Below, piece after piece: positions 56,108-64,000 of a stretch of 64,000 nucleotides of DNA. A program made the position numbers and the translations under genes. This DNA is from Phormidium tanganyikae FI6-MK23. Its GTDB lineage: Bacteria; Cyanobacteriota; Cyanobacteriia; Leptolyngbyales; Leptolyngbyaceae. The notes beneath the pieces were generated by a model. That model was not told where the DNA came from. It did no database searches and was given only the letters and a program-made list of their open reading frames with translations. Positions within the stretch are counted from its first letter, which is position 1; every line of letters begins with the position of its first letter. The stretch covers positions 248,001 to 312,000 of the forward strand of contig JAHHHU010000003.1 of assembly GCA_019359175.1 (NCBI GenBank), in the 5' to 3' direction.

Positions 56108-56179
56108 AGCCGATGGTGGGATTTGAACCCACGACCGATCGATTACGAATCGATTACTCTACCCCTGAGCTACATCGGC
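56108..56179 (-). tRNA. tRNA-Thr (anticodon CGU)
   Basis: 72 nt, acceptor GCCGATG/CATCGGC, anticodon loop TTCGTAA (anticodon CGT, reads ACG), T-loop TTCAAAT. Its 3' end points at the integrase remnant 400 bases away, as in tRNA-borne integration sites. Confidence 0.93.
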
Positions 56180-56288
56180 AATAATGCTTGACCAGTATAA
56201 CAGGTTCTTACAATCAGTTGAATAAAAAACAAAGAAATTGCGTAAAGCTGCGACTCGTGACACGATCGAGAAAACCTAAACTTTTCCC

Positions 56289-56549
56289 ATGAGTGAGCAA
56301 TCCGAACGCCTTAGACGATCTGACCCCGAAAAATATGCGCGACTCAAAGCCGAAGCTGCTGCGCCTTACCGAGGACTGCGTAAATTTGTTTACATCGGAT
56401 TTGGCACATCGGGTGCGATCGGGGGATTTGTCTTTCTCGCGCAGACGATCGCAGGACGAGATCTAGAAAACGCTATCCCGAATTTAGCCCTACAAATCGG
56501 AGTGGTTGCACTGATGGTCTGGCTGTTTCGATTAGAGAGCCGAAAGTAA
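56289..56549 (+). CDS. DUF3493 small membrane protein
   Basis: 86 residues: LRRSDPEKYARLKAEAAAPYRGLRKFVYIGFGTSGAIGGFVFLAQTIAGRDLENAIPNLALQIGVVALMVWLFRLE. Two membrane spans (about 30-50 and 67-82). DUF3493 is found in cyanobacteria and plants and is related to photosystem II assembly factors; role inferred only from that. Terminator follows. Confidence 0.85.
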   Translation: MSEQSERLRRSDPEKYARLKAEAAAPYRGLRKFVYIGFGTSGAIGGFVFLAQTIAGRDLENAIPNLALQIGVVALMVWLFRLESRK

Positions 56550-56551
56550 AA

Positions 56552-56574
56552 AACCCGCTCGATAAGAGCGGGTT
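56552..56574. terminator. Bidirectional terminator
   Basis: Perfect arms AACCCGCTC / GAGCGGGTT, loop GATAA, between convergent genes. A run of A upstream gives U on the minus transcript. Confidence 0.8.
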
Positions 56575-56582
56575 CACCAATA

Positions 56583-58214
56583 CTATCGAGCGCCCACAAC
56601 ATACGGAGAAGGAATCGCTTGCGCCTTTCCTGCATTCACTAACGCTTGATAGATAAATGCAGCCACCTCACCGCGCGTCGCTTCCCGATTTGGGCTAAGT
56701 TGTCCAACTGTCGGATAGTTCACCACGATTTGGCGTTGAGTTGCAGCCGAGATCGGGCCTGTTGCCCAGCTTGGAATCGAGGCAGCATCTTGAAAGCGCG
56801 AGAGAACAGAAGGATCGCCAGATCCAAACTGCAAACCATTCGATAGCGCAACCAAGGCTTGAACCTTGGGAATGCGTTGATCAGGTCTGAACGCACCACC
56901 CGGAAAGCCTGCCATAAAACCGCCACGTGAAGCCGATTGAATCGCCGCAAAGCCCCAGAACTTGCTCGGAACATCAGAGAAATTCGCGGCAGGATTTCTG
57001 GGAGCGGGAGAAAAGGCTTTCGATACGATCGTGGCAAACTGAGCGCGTGTCACCGGATCATTCGGTTTGAACGTGCCATCTGGGAAACCCGTGATAATCG
57101 CTTGTGAAGCTAAGGCTTGAATGTACTGTTGTGCCCAATGTCCTTGAACATCCGAAAACGCAGTGTTCGTTCCGCCAGCGACAAAGTTGATCCGACCTGC
57201 AATTTTCTTAGGATCAATACTGTTACCGATCGCTTGAAAGGTATTGTTCGTGGTGTTGTTTAGATCAATACCTTTAAGCTTTACGTCTTTGCCGTTGTTG
57301 CGGATCGTGTTGTTTCCTAAGCTATCAGCAGTTCCTAGATCGGGGAACGCACTATCTCGCGCAATGATGCCATCTCCCTGACTATCAGTGATCACATTGT
57401 TGCGGAGAATCGGGCGAGTGGAACCACTCATATAGATGCCCGCTGTGTTTTGAGTGATTTGATTGCCTTCGAGTCTGGGAATGGAACTGCCGCCCAGCGC
57501 AAGCCCAAATCCGGTTTCATTGAAGACATTGTTTCGGATCAGACCGCGTGCGCCCGATGCGATCGACATTCCGTTTCCAGAGTTTTTGGTAAACACATTG
57601 TCCGTTACAGTCGGATTCGAGTTACCCATCGCAAAAACGCCTTCGCGGTTATTATTCGTAAACGTATTGTTGGCGATGATACAGTCTACGTCTTCGACCC
57701 AGACTCCAGTTCCGCGCGTGACCGTGTTCGTAACCGTTAAACCGCGAATTTCAGATCCATTCGCTGCCCGAATTGCAGCATTTTGTTCTCCAAAGGTTTT
57801 ACTCAGCGTTTTGCCGCTGCCTTGAATCAGAACGTTAGCTCCCTTGCTATTCTCGTCGCCGCGTAGAATGACACCCGGTTTTAATACGACCGGGAATTGC
57901 TCTCCGCTCTGTTGCGTGTAGCTTCCAGGTGCAAGTTGGATCACCGTTCCGGCACTGGCTTGCTGCATCGCGAAGGTAATCGTGCGAAACGGCGCGGCAT
58001 CCGTTCTTCCGGCTGTGGTTTGATCGCTTCCCAATGTGGGATTGACGTATAAGATCGACGTGATAGCAGGAGCGGGAGAAGTAGTCGGAATCGGGAGTTG
58101 GCTGGGCGCTTGAGCGATTACAGGCGCACCGAAGGAGAGTAAAGCGAGTAAACCCAATTGCGTGGGAACGATCGCGCGGGAAAAGGAAAATTTGCGAATG
58201 CCTAGACGTACCAT
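56583..58214 (-). CDS. SLH-domain beta-helix (DUF1565) protein
   Basis: 543 residues from ATG 58214. Signal peptide (LGLLALLSFGAPVIA|QAP). DUF1565 part (ILYVNPTLGSDQTTAGRTDAAPFRTITFAMQQASAGTVIQLAPG), PbH1 parallel beta-helix repeats (about 150-300), then three SLH units from about 325 (FSDVQGHWAQQYIQALASQAIITGFPDGTFKPNDPVTRAQFATIV). Surface or periplasmic; binds carbohydrate perhaps. Confidence 0.88.
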   Translation of the reverse strand: MVRLGIRKFSFSRAIVPTQLGLLALLSFGAPVIAQAPSQLPIPTTSPAPAITSILYVNPTLGSDQTTAGRTDAAPFRTITFAMQQASAGTVIQLAPGSYTQQSGEQFPVVLKPGVILRGDENSKGANVLIQGSGKTLSKTFGEQNAAIRAANGSEIRGLTVTNTVTRGTGVWVEDVDCIIANNTFTNNNREGVFAMGNSNPTVTDNVFTKNSGNGMSIASGARGLIRNNVFNETGFGLALGGSSIPRLEGNQITQNTAGIYMSGSTRPILRNNVITDSQGDGIIARDSAFPDLGTADSLGNNTIRNNGKDVKLKGIDLNNTTNNTFQAIGNSIDPKKIAGRINFVAGGTNTAFSDVQGHWAQQYIQALASQAIITGFPDGTFKPNDPVTRAQFATIVSKAFSPAPRNPAANFSDVPSKFWGFAAIQSASRGGFMAGFPGGAFRPDQRIPKVQALVALSNGLQFGSGDPSVLSRFQDAASIPSWATGPISAATQRQIVVNYPTVGQLSPNREATRGEVAAFIYQALVNAGKAQAIPSPYVVGAR

Positions 58215-58454
58215 AAGTCTTCTCATCTCGGAGGGGTGAATGCTTGCGTGTGTCTTATGGGGGATGACAAGCCAAAGTAGATGCAAGTTCCCCGAATGTA
58301 AGCTATTGCAATATACACAAGTTATTGAAAAGTGGCGCAGATGCGAAAAGCAAGGACTTTACAAATTTGTAAGGAAAATGCGAGCGCTGCTCTTCAGATA
58401 GTTGCTTTACTGCACTTTTCTTGGATACTGAAAAAGACGACAGTGGGAATCACT

Positions 58455-59594
58455 ATGTTATCGAAAGGATTTGAGATTGAGGTTTACACCGGAACCCCTG
58501 AAGGCGATGTCGTAGGGCTGTCGGATCAGATCGTGGCAGCACTCGATGGATTTGTGCGAGAGCCAGACAGTCGCAACGTGGAATATACGACCCCACCCTG
58601 TTTTCGATATGAGCGATCGCTGTGTGATTTGGTGATGCCTCGTCTGCGATTACGTCAATTTCTCAAATCAAAAGGGGATTACACCTTAATTCCAGGCAGT
58701 ACATTACCGCTGAAGGGACAAGGCGATCGCTTTTGGCGCTCTGATCCTGCGAACCCTTATCATGACTACATCGAGCAAAGCTACGGTACAAAAGTTGTTA
58801 CCGCCAGCGTTCACATTAATGTTGGAATGAGTGATCCAGAAGTACTAATGCGTGCGTGTCGCTTAGCGCGAGTCGAAGCGCCCTTATATCTCGCTCTGAG
58901 TGCAGCATCTCCCTGGTTTAACGGCGACATGACTGGATTTCACTCGACGCGATGGGGCTTATTTCCGAAAACGCCTGCCCATGTACCGCTGTTTGATAGT
59001 CACGCTCACTACATTCGCTGGACAGAAGAACAAATCGCGATCGGGACGATGCAAAATGTTCGCCATCTCTGGTCTTCGGTGCGTCCAAATGGCGATCGAC
59101 GACCTTACAATCTGAATCGCTTGGAGTTGAGAATTTGTGATTTGGTATCTGATCCGATCGCACTTCTAGCCGTGACCGCATTATTAGAAGCTCGATTGCA
59201 TCAAGTGATCGAAGATCCGAGTCTCGATCCATTGCAGTTAAGTCAACTCAGCGCAGAAGATTTAGTCGAGATTACCGATGCGAATGAGGCAGCCGCATCT
59301 CGATCGAGCCTAGATGCAGAGTTGAAACATTGGAAGGATGGGCAACCGATTTTGGCACGCGATTGGATTGAGCAACTGTACGCAGAGATGTTCCCGATCG
59401 CTAAAAAACAAGGGTTTAGCTGTTTTCTGCTTCCGGTGAAGAAGATTCTGCGGGAGGGTAATGAAGCACAGCGCTGGATCGAATTAAGCGAGCAAGGCTT
59501 GGACAATCGGGAAATTCTGATGAGATCGATTGAAGCGATGCAAGCACGAGAAGGAGAACTTGAGGGGCAAATCTGCCAGTCGCTCGTCGCTTAA
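58455..59594 (+). CDS. gshA: Glutamate-cysteine ligase, cyanobacterial type
   Basis: 379 residues from ATG 58455 (MLSKGFEIEVYTGTPEGDVVGLSD). First step of glutathione synthesis. NVEYTTPPCFRYERSLCDLVMPRLRLR, TLIPGSTLPLKGQGDRFWRSDP and SVHINVGMSD are blocks of the cyanobacterial gshA family. A longer frame from 58332 is not supported. Convergent with the next gene. Confidence 0.88.
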   Translation: MLSKGFEIEVYTGTPEGDVVGLSDQIVAALDGFVREPDSRNVEYTTPPCFRYERSLCDLVMPRLRLRQFLKSKGDYTLIPGSTLPLKGQGDRFWRSDPANPYHDYIEQSYGTKVVTASVHINVGMSDPEVLMRACRLARVEAPLYLALSAASPWFNGDMTGFHSTRWGLFPKTPAHVPLFDSHAHYIRWTEEQIAIGTMQNVRHLWSSVRPNGDRRPYNLNRLELRICDLVSDPIALLAVTALLEARLHQVIEDPSLDPLQLSQLSAEDLVEITDANEAAASRSSLDAELKHWKDGQPILARDWIEQLYAEMFPIAKKQGFSCFLLPVKKILREGNEAQRWIELSEQGLDNREILMRSIEAMQAREGELEGQICQSLVA

Positions 59595-59603
59595 ATTGGA
59601 ACG

Positions 59604-59638
59604 AAATGTTAGCCCTAGGTCAATAGAGGCTAGCATTT
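59604..59638. terminator. Convergent terminator gshA / 59648
   Basis: Arms AAATGTTAGCC and GGCTAGCATTT (one G-T wobble), loop of 13 bases, T-run on the plus side (TTTTG). Confidence 0.7.
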
Positions 59639-59647
59639 TGTTCTTTT

Positions 59648-60034
59648 TTAATTATCGAAGAGCTTCTCCTGCATTGGCTGACAAAAAGGTTGCACTCCGG
59701 TTTTAATCACATAAATTGCAACGGGAACTGCTAATCTCATCGGCAGTTCCGTTTGAGCCACGAGCGCATCCATTAATTCCCCAGACAAGCCATCTTCTAA
59801 GCCTTCTCGTATCTGCGCTTCACATAGAATATGTCGCCATCGCTTCGCCAATCCAACGATCCAGCCTTCGTTCGCTTCGGGTAACTGTCCCGATCGAATC
59901 GCGAGAGAAATCGCTGCGTCTTCGAGATCTCCATCACAGTCTTCGATGACCGCTAAAGCTGAGAGTGCGCTTGGATGATCCGAAAGCTGTTCGCGAAACA
60001 GTTCGAGGTCTTCAGCCGAAACGATAATTGACAT
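59648..60034 (-). CDS. Conserved cyanobacterial hypothetical protein
   Basis: 128 residues from ATG 60034 (MSIIVSAEDLELFREQLSDHPSALSALAVIEDCDGDLEDAAISLAIRSG). All-helical, acidic, ends PFCQPMQEKLFDN. A long frame extends to 60217 but has no RBS. Family not assigned a function. Confidence 0.65.
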   Translation of the reverse strand: MSIIVSAEDLELFREQLSDHPSALSALAVIEDCDGDLEDAAISLAIRSGQLPEANEGWIVGLAKRWRHILCEAQIREGLEDGLSGELMDALVAQTELPMRLAVPVAIYVIKTGVQPFCQPMQEKLFDN

Positions 60035-60123
60035 ACACCAGTCCTGAAATTTTGGTTGTTCGATCGTATCATTCTGCGATATTCGAGAACGACATAACAT
60101 GATAGGGAAAGAGATGATTTGAG

Positions 60124-60576
60124 ATGACAAAAGAGCCAAAGCCGAAAATCGATCGTCAACGGGAACATCAGGCAAACGAGCGTACCTTTCTCGCGTGGTT
60201 GCGAACTTCGATCGCACTCATTGGATTTGGCTTTGCGATCGCTCGTTTCGGTCTATTTCTCCAACAGCTTCAACGGACATTAACCCAACAAGAATCCGCA
60301 ATCGATCCTATTTTCAACTCAGAGAATTTGGGTATCAGTCTCGTGGTCTTTGGAATTGTGGTGATTGCGATCGCGGCTTGGCGATACAACCAGGTGCTGT
60401 GGCAAATTGAGCAAGGGGATTATCGTCCAAGTCGTCTAATGATTTGGATTGTGACTGTGATTGTAATGGTCTTGGGGACACTCAGCATTCCGTTAGTTCT
60501 CTGGCGCACGAGACTGCCGAACTCTGCTCCTTCCGCGCCCGTAGCACCTCAATCTAAAAGAGCCACTATCGATTGA
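60124..60576 (+). CDS. DUF202 membrane protein
   Basis: 150 residues. HQANERTFLAWLRTSIALIGFGFAIARFGLFLQQ is the YidH/DUF202 motif, with three membrane spans (about 26-45, 71-88, 106-128). Function unknown. Pro/Ala-rich tail. Divergent from 59648-60034. Confidence 0.85.
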   Translation: MTKEPKPKIDRQREHQANERTFLAWLRTSIALIGFGFAIARFGLFLQQLQRTLTQQESAIDPIFNSENLGISLVVFGIVVIAIAAWRYNQVLWQIEQGDYRPSRLMIWIVTVIVMVLGTLSIPLVLWRTRLPNSAPSAPVAPQSKRATID

Positions 60577-60658
60577 TAAAGCTCTTCATCAGTTTGCTAA
60601 GAAGGTGAACCTGGTTTTCTACTAAAATCGATGCCTACAGGATTACATCTTGGAGAGT

Positions 60659-60817
60659 TCACTGCGTCTTCGTCCGGATATCCTGCGCTGCCTTTGGCAC
60701 AGCAAATCTGCCCACCAATTTAATTACTGCCTCAACCATTTGCTTAGAAGCATTACCATGACCAACCGCAACTCGGATCATCGCTTCACAACTCTGATTC
60801 ACAAAGCCTTGCATCAT
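60659..60817 (-). pseudogene. Truncated clan AA (retropepsin-like) protease
   Basis: ATG-ATG at 60817 overlaps the partner gene's stop. MMQGFVNQSCEAMIRVAVGH and GNASKQMVEAVI match the family N-terminus, which normally continues DTGFxGFL. Here the D-T-G catalytic motif is lost (KLVGRFAVPK) and the frame ends after 52 codons. A frameshift or deletion at AVI is likely. Confidence 0.55.
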
Positions 60818-61113
60818 ACCGATTGCTTCAGACTCCGAGAACCGAAACGATAAACTGCACGGTGTCTGATCCAAATTACCCAAGGTTGAGCATCGGGATA
60901 CCGTTCATACAGGCGATCGGTTGCTGCGATCGTAGTGTCAGCTACTTCACACGCTCCGGTTTCAATGTCGATCGCCACAATTCTGCCATGATTGCCTTCC
61001 TCAACTTGCGACCCTGGCGGCATCTGCAAAGCAGCACGTACTTGAGTTTCATAGAGTTCATTGCCGCGTCGGGCAAACTCTTCTTTGCTATATCGAGGTT
61101 GTCGAACTGTCAT
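60814..61113 (-). CDS. Small partner protein of clan AA protease family
   Basis: 99 residues: TVRQPRYSKEEFARRGNELYETQVRAAL, PGSQVEEGNHGRIVAIDIETGACEVADTT. A common cyanobacterial family located before retropepsin-like genes. Function unproven, antitoxin-like coupling guessed. Overlaps the broken protease by four bases. Confidence 0.75.
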   Translation of the reverse strand: MTVRQPRYSKEEFARRGNELYETQVRAALQMPPGSQVEEGNHGRIVAIDIETGACEVADTTIAATDRLYERYPDAQPWVIWIRHRAVYRFGSRSLKQSV

Positions 61114-61167
61114 AGGACTGGTTTTGTTTCAACTTAACCCTTTGTATTTTAACTTGAGCAATGCCTG

Positions 61168-61812
61168 TCAGACTTGTCGCACACCCGCCAAGATTAGCGA
61201 AATCGCCTCATGGGTGTGCTGTTCCAGCATTGCTTTGCTCAAAAGCCTCTTGTCTTGCGGAAACTGTTGAATATTGCCTGCACCTATGAAATAAAACAGA
61301 CAAGTTCCCATCACATTAATTGCAGACTGAAAGGGGTCAAGTTGACGAAACACTCCCGCAGTCACACCTTGTTCTAGAATCTTGATTAAAGTGGTGTCAA
61401 TACTTACCGAATCACTGTGTTGGTAGTATTTTCCCTGATTCTGCACCGCTTCGTGGAACATAATGGTTGGAAGCTTTGGATTACGCGACACACAATCAAG
61501 CAATGCCCTCAAAAAAATTTCCAATGCGGTATCAGGCGACAAATGCTCTAACTCCAATTTTTGAAGCGTTTGTATAAGATCGGCGTGAGATCGCTTCAAG
61601 ACCTCTCGATACAAGCCTTCCTTATCTTTGAAGTAGTAATAAATCATCGACTTCGCGACACCTGTTTTGGCTGCGATCGTCTCTGTTCTCGCCGCCGTGA
61701 ATCCATGTTGGGCAAACTCTTCCTCTGCTGACATTAAAATTACAGCTTGAGTTGCTTCAGCATCTCGAACTGGCTTGACATTCTCTACTTTTTTATTTTT
61801 CGGACGTGCCAC
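61168..61812 (-). CDS. TetR-family transcriptional repressor
   Basis: 214 residues. HTH LMSAEEEFAQHGFTAARTETIAAKTGVAKSMIYYYFKDKEGLYREVL, C-terminal ligand domain. Divergent from the flavin monooxygenase, with an 18-bp palindrome (61859-61876) between them, a likely operator. Confidence 0.9.
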   Translation of the reverse strand: MARPKNKKVENVKPVRDAEATQAVILMSAEEEFAQHGFTAARTETIAAKTGVAKSMIYYYFKDKEGLYREVLKRSHADLIQTLQKLELEHLSPDTALEIFLRALLDCVSRNPKLPTIMFHEAVQNQGKYYQHSDSVSIDTTLIKILEQGVTAGVFRQLDPFQSAINVMGTCLFYFIGAGNIQQFPQDKRLLSKAMLEQHTHEAISLILAGVRQV

Positions 61813-61858
61813 AGTACTTCGAGGATTTAAGAAATCTATGAGCCAGTATACCCCTTAC

Positions 61859-61876
61859 CAACTGAATAGTCAGTTG
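61859..61876. promoter_or_regulatory. Palindromic TetR operator candidate
   Basis: CAACTGA ATAG TCAGTTG: 7-bp perfect arms. TTGACA (61874-61879) overlaps it as a -35. A second weaker inverted pair TGACA-AGTC-TGTCA lies at about 61917-61930. Confidence 0.5.
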
Positions 61877-61943
61877 ACAAAAATGGGATTACCTTGTTTG
61901 ATTAAGATCAATCAACTGACAAGTCTGTCAATAAAATGCAACT

Positions 61944-63074
61944 ATGAACAGAGTAATCATCATCGGTGGTGGAATTGGTGGTGCTGCAACTGCATTGGCT
62001 CTAAGCCGTGCTGGTTTTGAGCCTGTTGTTTATGAGCGAACCAAAGGGTTACGAGAAGTTGGAGCGGGGATTGCACTTTGGGCAAACGCGACACATATTT
62101 TGAACAATTTGGGCTTATTGGAAGAAGCAAAGCAGGTTGGCTATCTCACCACGAATTATCAATTCAATTCTCAACACGGCAAAGAGTTGGTGAACGTTGC
62201 GATCAATGGTTTTGAGTTGCCTGTTATCGGAATCCACCGGGCTGAATTGCATCAGCTACTGTGGCGCAAGGTTCCAAGTGAAAACTTGATTTTGGGAGAA
62301 ATTTTTGAGCGATTTGAGCGTAAAAATAATCAGGTTCATGCCTATTTTGCTTCAGGTATGAGCGTTGAAGGAGATGCGCTGATCGGCGCGGATGGGTTGC
62401 GATCGCGGGTACGAGCCGCCATTTTAGGGGATGAACCACCGACTTATCGCAACTTTAAGACTTGGCGAGGTTTGACAAATCATGTTCCGAGTGGATACCA
62501 TCCTGGCTACATTCAGGAATTTTTAGGCTGTGGCAAAGGCTTCGGCTTCATGATGCTGGGCAAGGGCAAAATGTATTGGTATGCCGCAGCCACTGCAATA
62601 GAAGCCCAATCTGATGCCGCGATGGGTCGCAAGAAGGAACTTGAGACAATGTATCAAGACTGGTTTTCATCCATTCCTGAGTTGATCACTGCAACGGATG
62701 AAGCCAATATTCTGACTACCGACCTATATGATCGCCCTCCAATTCAACCTTGGAGCCAGCAGAATATCACGCTGGTAGGTGACGCTGCCCATCCAATGCT
62801 ACCAGCGATGGGGCAAGGAGCCTGTACCGCTTTGGAAGATGCGTATGTCGTTGCGAAATGCTTGAAAGAACAACCCGATCCGATTGCTGCGTTTCAACAA
62901 TACGAATCTCTACGATCTCCTCGCACTCAAGCGATCGTTAAGCAGTCCTTGCAGTCTGGCAAGATGGGCGAATTGAAAAATCCTTTAGCTGTCGGACTCC
63001 GCAACACTTTTATGAAAGTGATGGGTTCCGCCATTAGCGATAGCTTTAAATCTCTTCATGCTTACCGAGCTTAG
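61944..63074 (+). CDS. FAD-dependent monooxygenase
   Basis: 376 residues. VIIIGGGIGGAATALALSRAGFEPVVYER (FAD), GADGLRSRVRAAIL (DG motif) and LVGDAAHPMLPAMGQGACTALEDAYVVAKCL (GD motif). Small-molecule hydroxylase of zeaxanthin-epoxidase or 6-HNA type; substrate unknown. Probably controlled by the divergent TetR. Confidence 0.85.
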   Translation: MNRVIIIGGGIGGAATALALSRAGFEPVVYERTKGLREVGAGIALWANATHILNNLGLLEEAKQVGYLTTNYQFNSQHGKELVNVAINGFELPVIGIHRAELHQLLWRKVPSENLILGEIFERFERKNNQVHAYFASGMSVEGDALIGADGLRSRVRAAILGDEPPTYRNFKTWRGLTNHVPSGYHPGYIQEFLGCGKGFGFMMLGKGKMYWYAAATAIEAQSDAAMGRKKELETMYQDWFSSIPELITATDEANILTTDLYDRPPIQPWSQQNITLVGDAAHPMLPAMGQGACTALEDAYVVAKCLKEQPDPIAAFQQYESLRSPRTQAIVKQSLQSGKMGELKNPLAVGLRNTFMKVMGSAISDSFKSLHAYRA

Positions 63075-63148
63075 CAATTTACAGATAACTTCTCAACCAC
63101 GTTCCAACCAATTGAACACTAATATTTCCTCAGCCAGTTTTGTATATT

Positions 63149-63496
63149 TCAACGTATTTTGTGGCGATCGCTAGATAGGCTCTCGATCGACAAACAGATC
63201 TGCGAAATCGTGTCCTTAATCTCGGAAATCTCATCGCTCAAGTGATCCAATCGAGCCTCGATCGTCTTGAGATTCGACGGCAATTGCCACATTGAGAACT
63301 TCAACGCAGACAAAACCTTCTCAACCGTTGTGAAACTCGGCTCATACTTCGGATCATTCAGAATTCGATTAATCTGCTGTGTATAGCCCAACGCGCTCCC
63401 ACCATGCTCCTCAGCGATTTTGGCAGAAATCTGACGAATACTAACTCCTTGCAGCTTCATCAACTCCCGAATCACCACCACCACTCTTTCTTGCAT
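63149..63496 (-). CDS. HTH-like small protein
   Basis: 115 residues (start MQERVVVVIRELMKLQ at 63496). The N-terminal 70 residues look like an XRE-type helix-turn-helix (GVSIRQISAKIAEEHGGSALGYTQQINRILND), the C-terminal half is a coiled coil (IEARLDHLSDEISEIKDTISQI). May be a plasmid or phage regulator. Function unknown. Confidence 0.6.
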   Translation of the reverse strand: MQERVVVVIRELMKLQGVSIRQISAKIAEEHGGSALGYTQQINRILNDPKYEPSFTTVEKVLSALKFSMWQLPSNLKTIEARLDHLSDEISEIKDTISQICLSIESLSSDRHKIR

Positions 63497-63581
63497 TCGA
63501 TCCACCTTTCGATTACGCTATGGTCTGAGAACTTGAATCAACTGAACGACCTTGCCGCGAGTGGTGGAGGTCTTTTTTTCA

Positions 63582-63617
63582 TAAAAAAGCAGTAGAACTA
63601 ATAGGCGCTCTACTGCT
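63582..63617 (-). terminator. Rho-independent terminator
   Basis: For the minus strand: AGCAGTAGA / TCTACTGCT stem, 12-base loop, followed by TTTTTT (A-run at 63583-63588 on plus). Ends the gene at 63642. Confidence 0.8.
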
Positions 63618-63641
63618 GCACATCAACCGGGATTCAACGAA

Positions 63642-64000
63642 TTACAAGCCGACTAATTCGCGTGACTCTAATCCGCTCAACTGCTGGGCGATCGCTAAAC
63701 GCGCTTCCAACTTGGCAACGCTGAACTCATTCCGCAACCGCTCCAAGTGAGCAAACGCATTCGCTTTCTCAGTCGTGGCGCGGTTCAACGCATCAATCCC
63801 TCGCTGATACTCGGAATTCACTTGCAGCACTTCAAACCGTCGCGCCTTGCGCTGGTTATCGTTCTTTAGCGCGGTCTCAAACGCCACCACCATATCGGCA
63901 TTGCCTTCTAACCGAGCGATATGATAGCGGATCTCAGCGATATTCTGCTCTAGCTCATTCACGTGCTGCGAAGCTTGAGCGATCGCGGTCGGATATTGAT
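63642..64000 (-). CDS. Coiled-coil hypothetical protein, 5' end cut
   Basis: At least 118 codons. A GTG at 63962 could start it, but the frame stays open upstream to the edge (QYPTAIAQASQ), so it probably continues beyond 64000. Helical, Glu/Arg/Ala-rich (RLEGNADMVVAFETALKND). Terminator follows. Function unknown. Confidence 0.55.
   Translation of the reverse strand, partial: QYPTAIAQASQHVNELEQNIAEIRYHIARLEGNADMVVAFETALKNDNQRKARRFEVLQVNSEYQRGIDALNRATTEKANAFAHLERLRNEFSVAKLEARLAIAQQLSGLESRELVGL

Noticed and set aside
1-64000. CRISPR array
   Set aside because: No run of three or more equal-spaced repeats with unique spacers of CRISPR size; the AGTCT elements are separated by genes.

Overview
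The window reads as chromosomal DNA of a cyanobacterium, probably a filamentous or Leptolyngbya-like one. The HIP1 octamer GCGATCGC and its GATCG core are scattered through nearly every gene. There is a psaM gene (photosystem I), a tmRNA with a cyanobacterial-type tag peptide, the rbp/rpsU pair, a cyanobacterial-type glutamate-cysteine ligase, XisH/XisI, an SLH-domain porin and many cyanobacteria-only hypothetical families. Genus level is inference only.

Layout. 1-9 kb: a 2Fe-2S ferredoxin-like gene cut by the window edge overlaps a cysteine synthase; then a LprI-like protein, KDPG aldolase, a PRC-barrel/DUF2382 stress protein, DUF1028, a glycogen-debranching-type glucosidase and a two-part pyruvate kinase. 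9-13.6 kb: an RNA-binding protein, ribosomal protein S21, a winged-helix-like protein and a pentapeptide protein in a row, then tmRNA, a Nif3-like protein and a metallophosphatase on the other strand. 13.6-33.6 kb: porin, an Rrf2 regulator beside a second cysteine synthase (a CymR/CysK-like pair), DnaJ-like protein, PRC-barrel/helical-repeat protein, tRNA-Lys, hisC, htpG, a two-component pair, psaM, a CPA1 antiporter, a WG-repeat lipoprotein and two flavoprotein oxidoreductases separated by an IS remnant.

33.8-42 kb is an accessory and decaying island. It holds an orphan VMAP-type HTH, a frameshifted PD-(D/E)XK-like gene with an ATCG tetranucleotide tract, an internally deleted EEP-nuclease gene, wrbA with an overlapping leader ORF, a zinc-ribbon protein, DUF433 with a truncated DUF5615 toxin, xisH with an in-frame stop plus intact xisI, and an intact PD-(D/E)XK-like gene. 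A family of AGACT/AGTCT-containing elements sits just 3' of six genes here. Three of these, about 87 bp and very similar, punctuate the DUF433/DUF5615, xisH/xisI and nuclease modules like cassette boundaries. This is the most unusual structure in the window.

42-64 kb: a peptidoglycan-binding-like protein, a sigma-70-like factor, an NfeD-C-like protein, a transglutaminase and a 1609-residue caspase / degenerate-caspase / STAND NTPase / 14-blade WD40 protein (candidate cell-death or defence protein). Then MFS, a coiled-coil TerB-C-like protein, glmS, a perfect 46-bp palindrome, an integrase/IS6-type chimera next to tRNA-Thr, DUF3493, an SLH/beta-helix protein, gshA, DUF202, a broken clan AA protease with its partner, a TetR/flavin monooxygenase divergent pair and two small coiled or HTH-like proteins, the last one running off the right edge.
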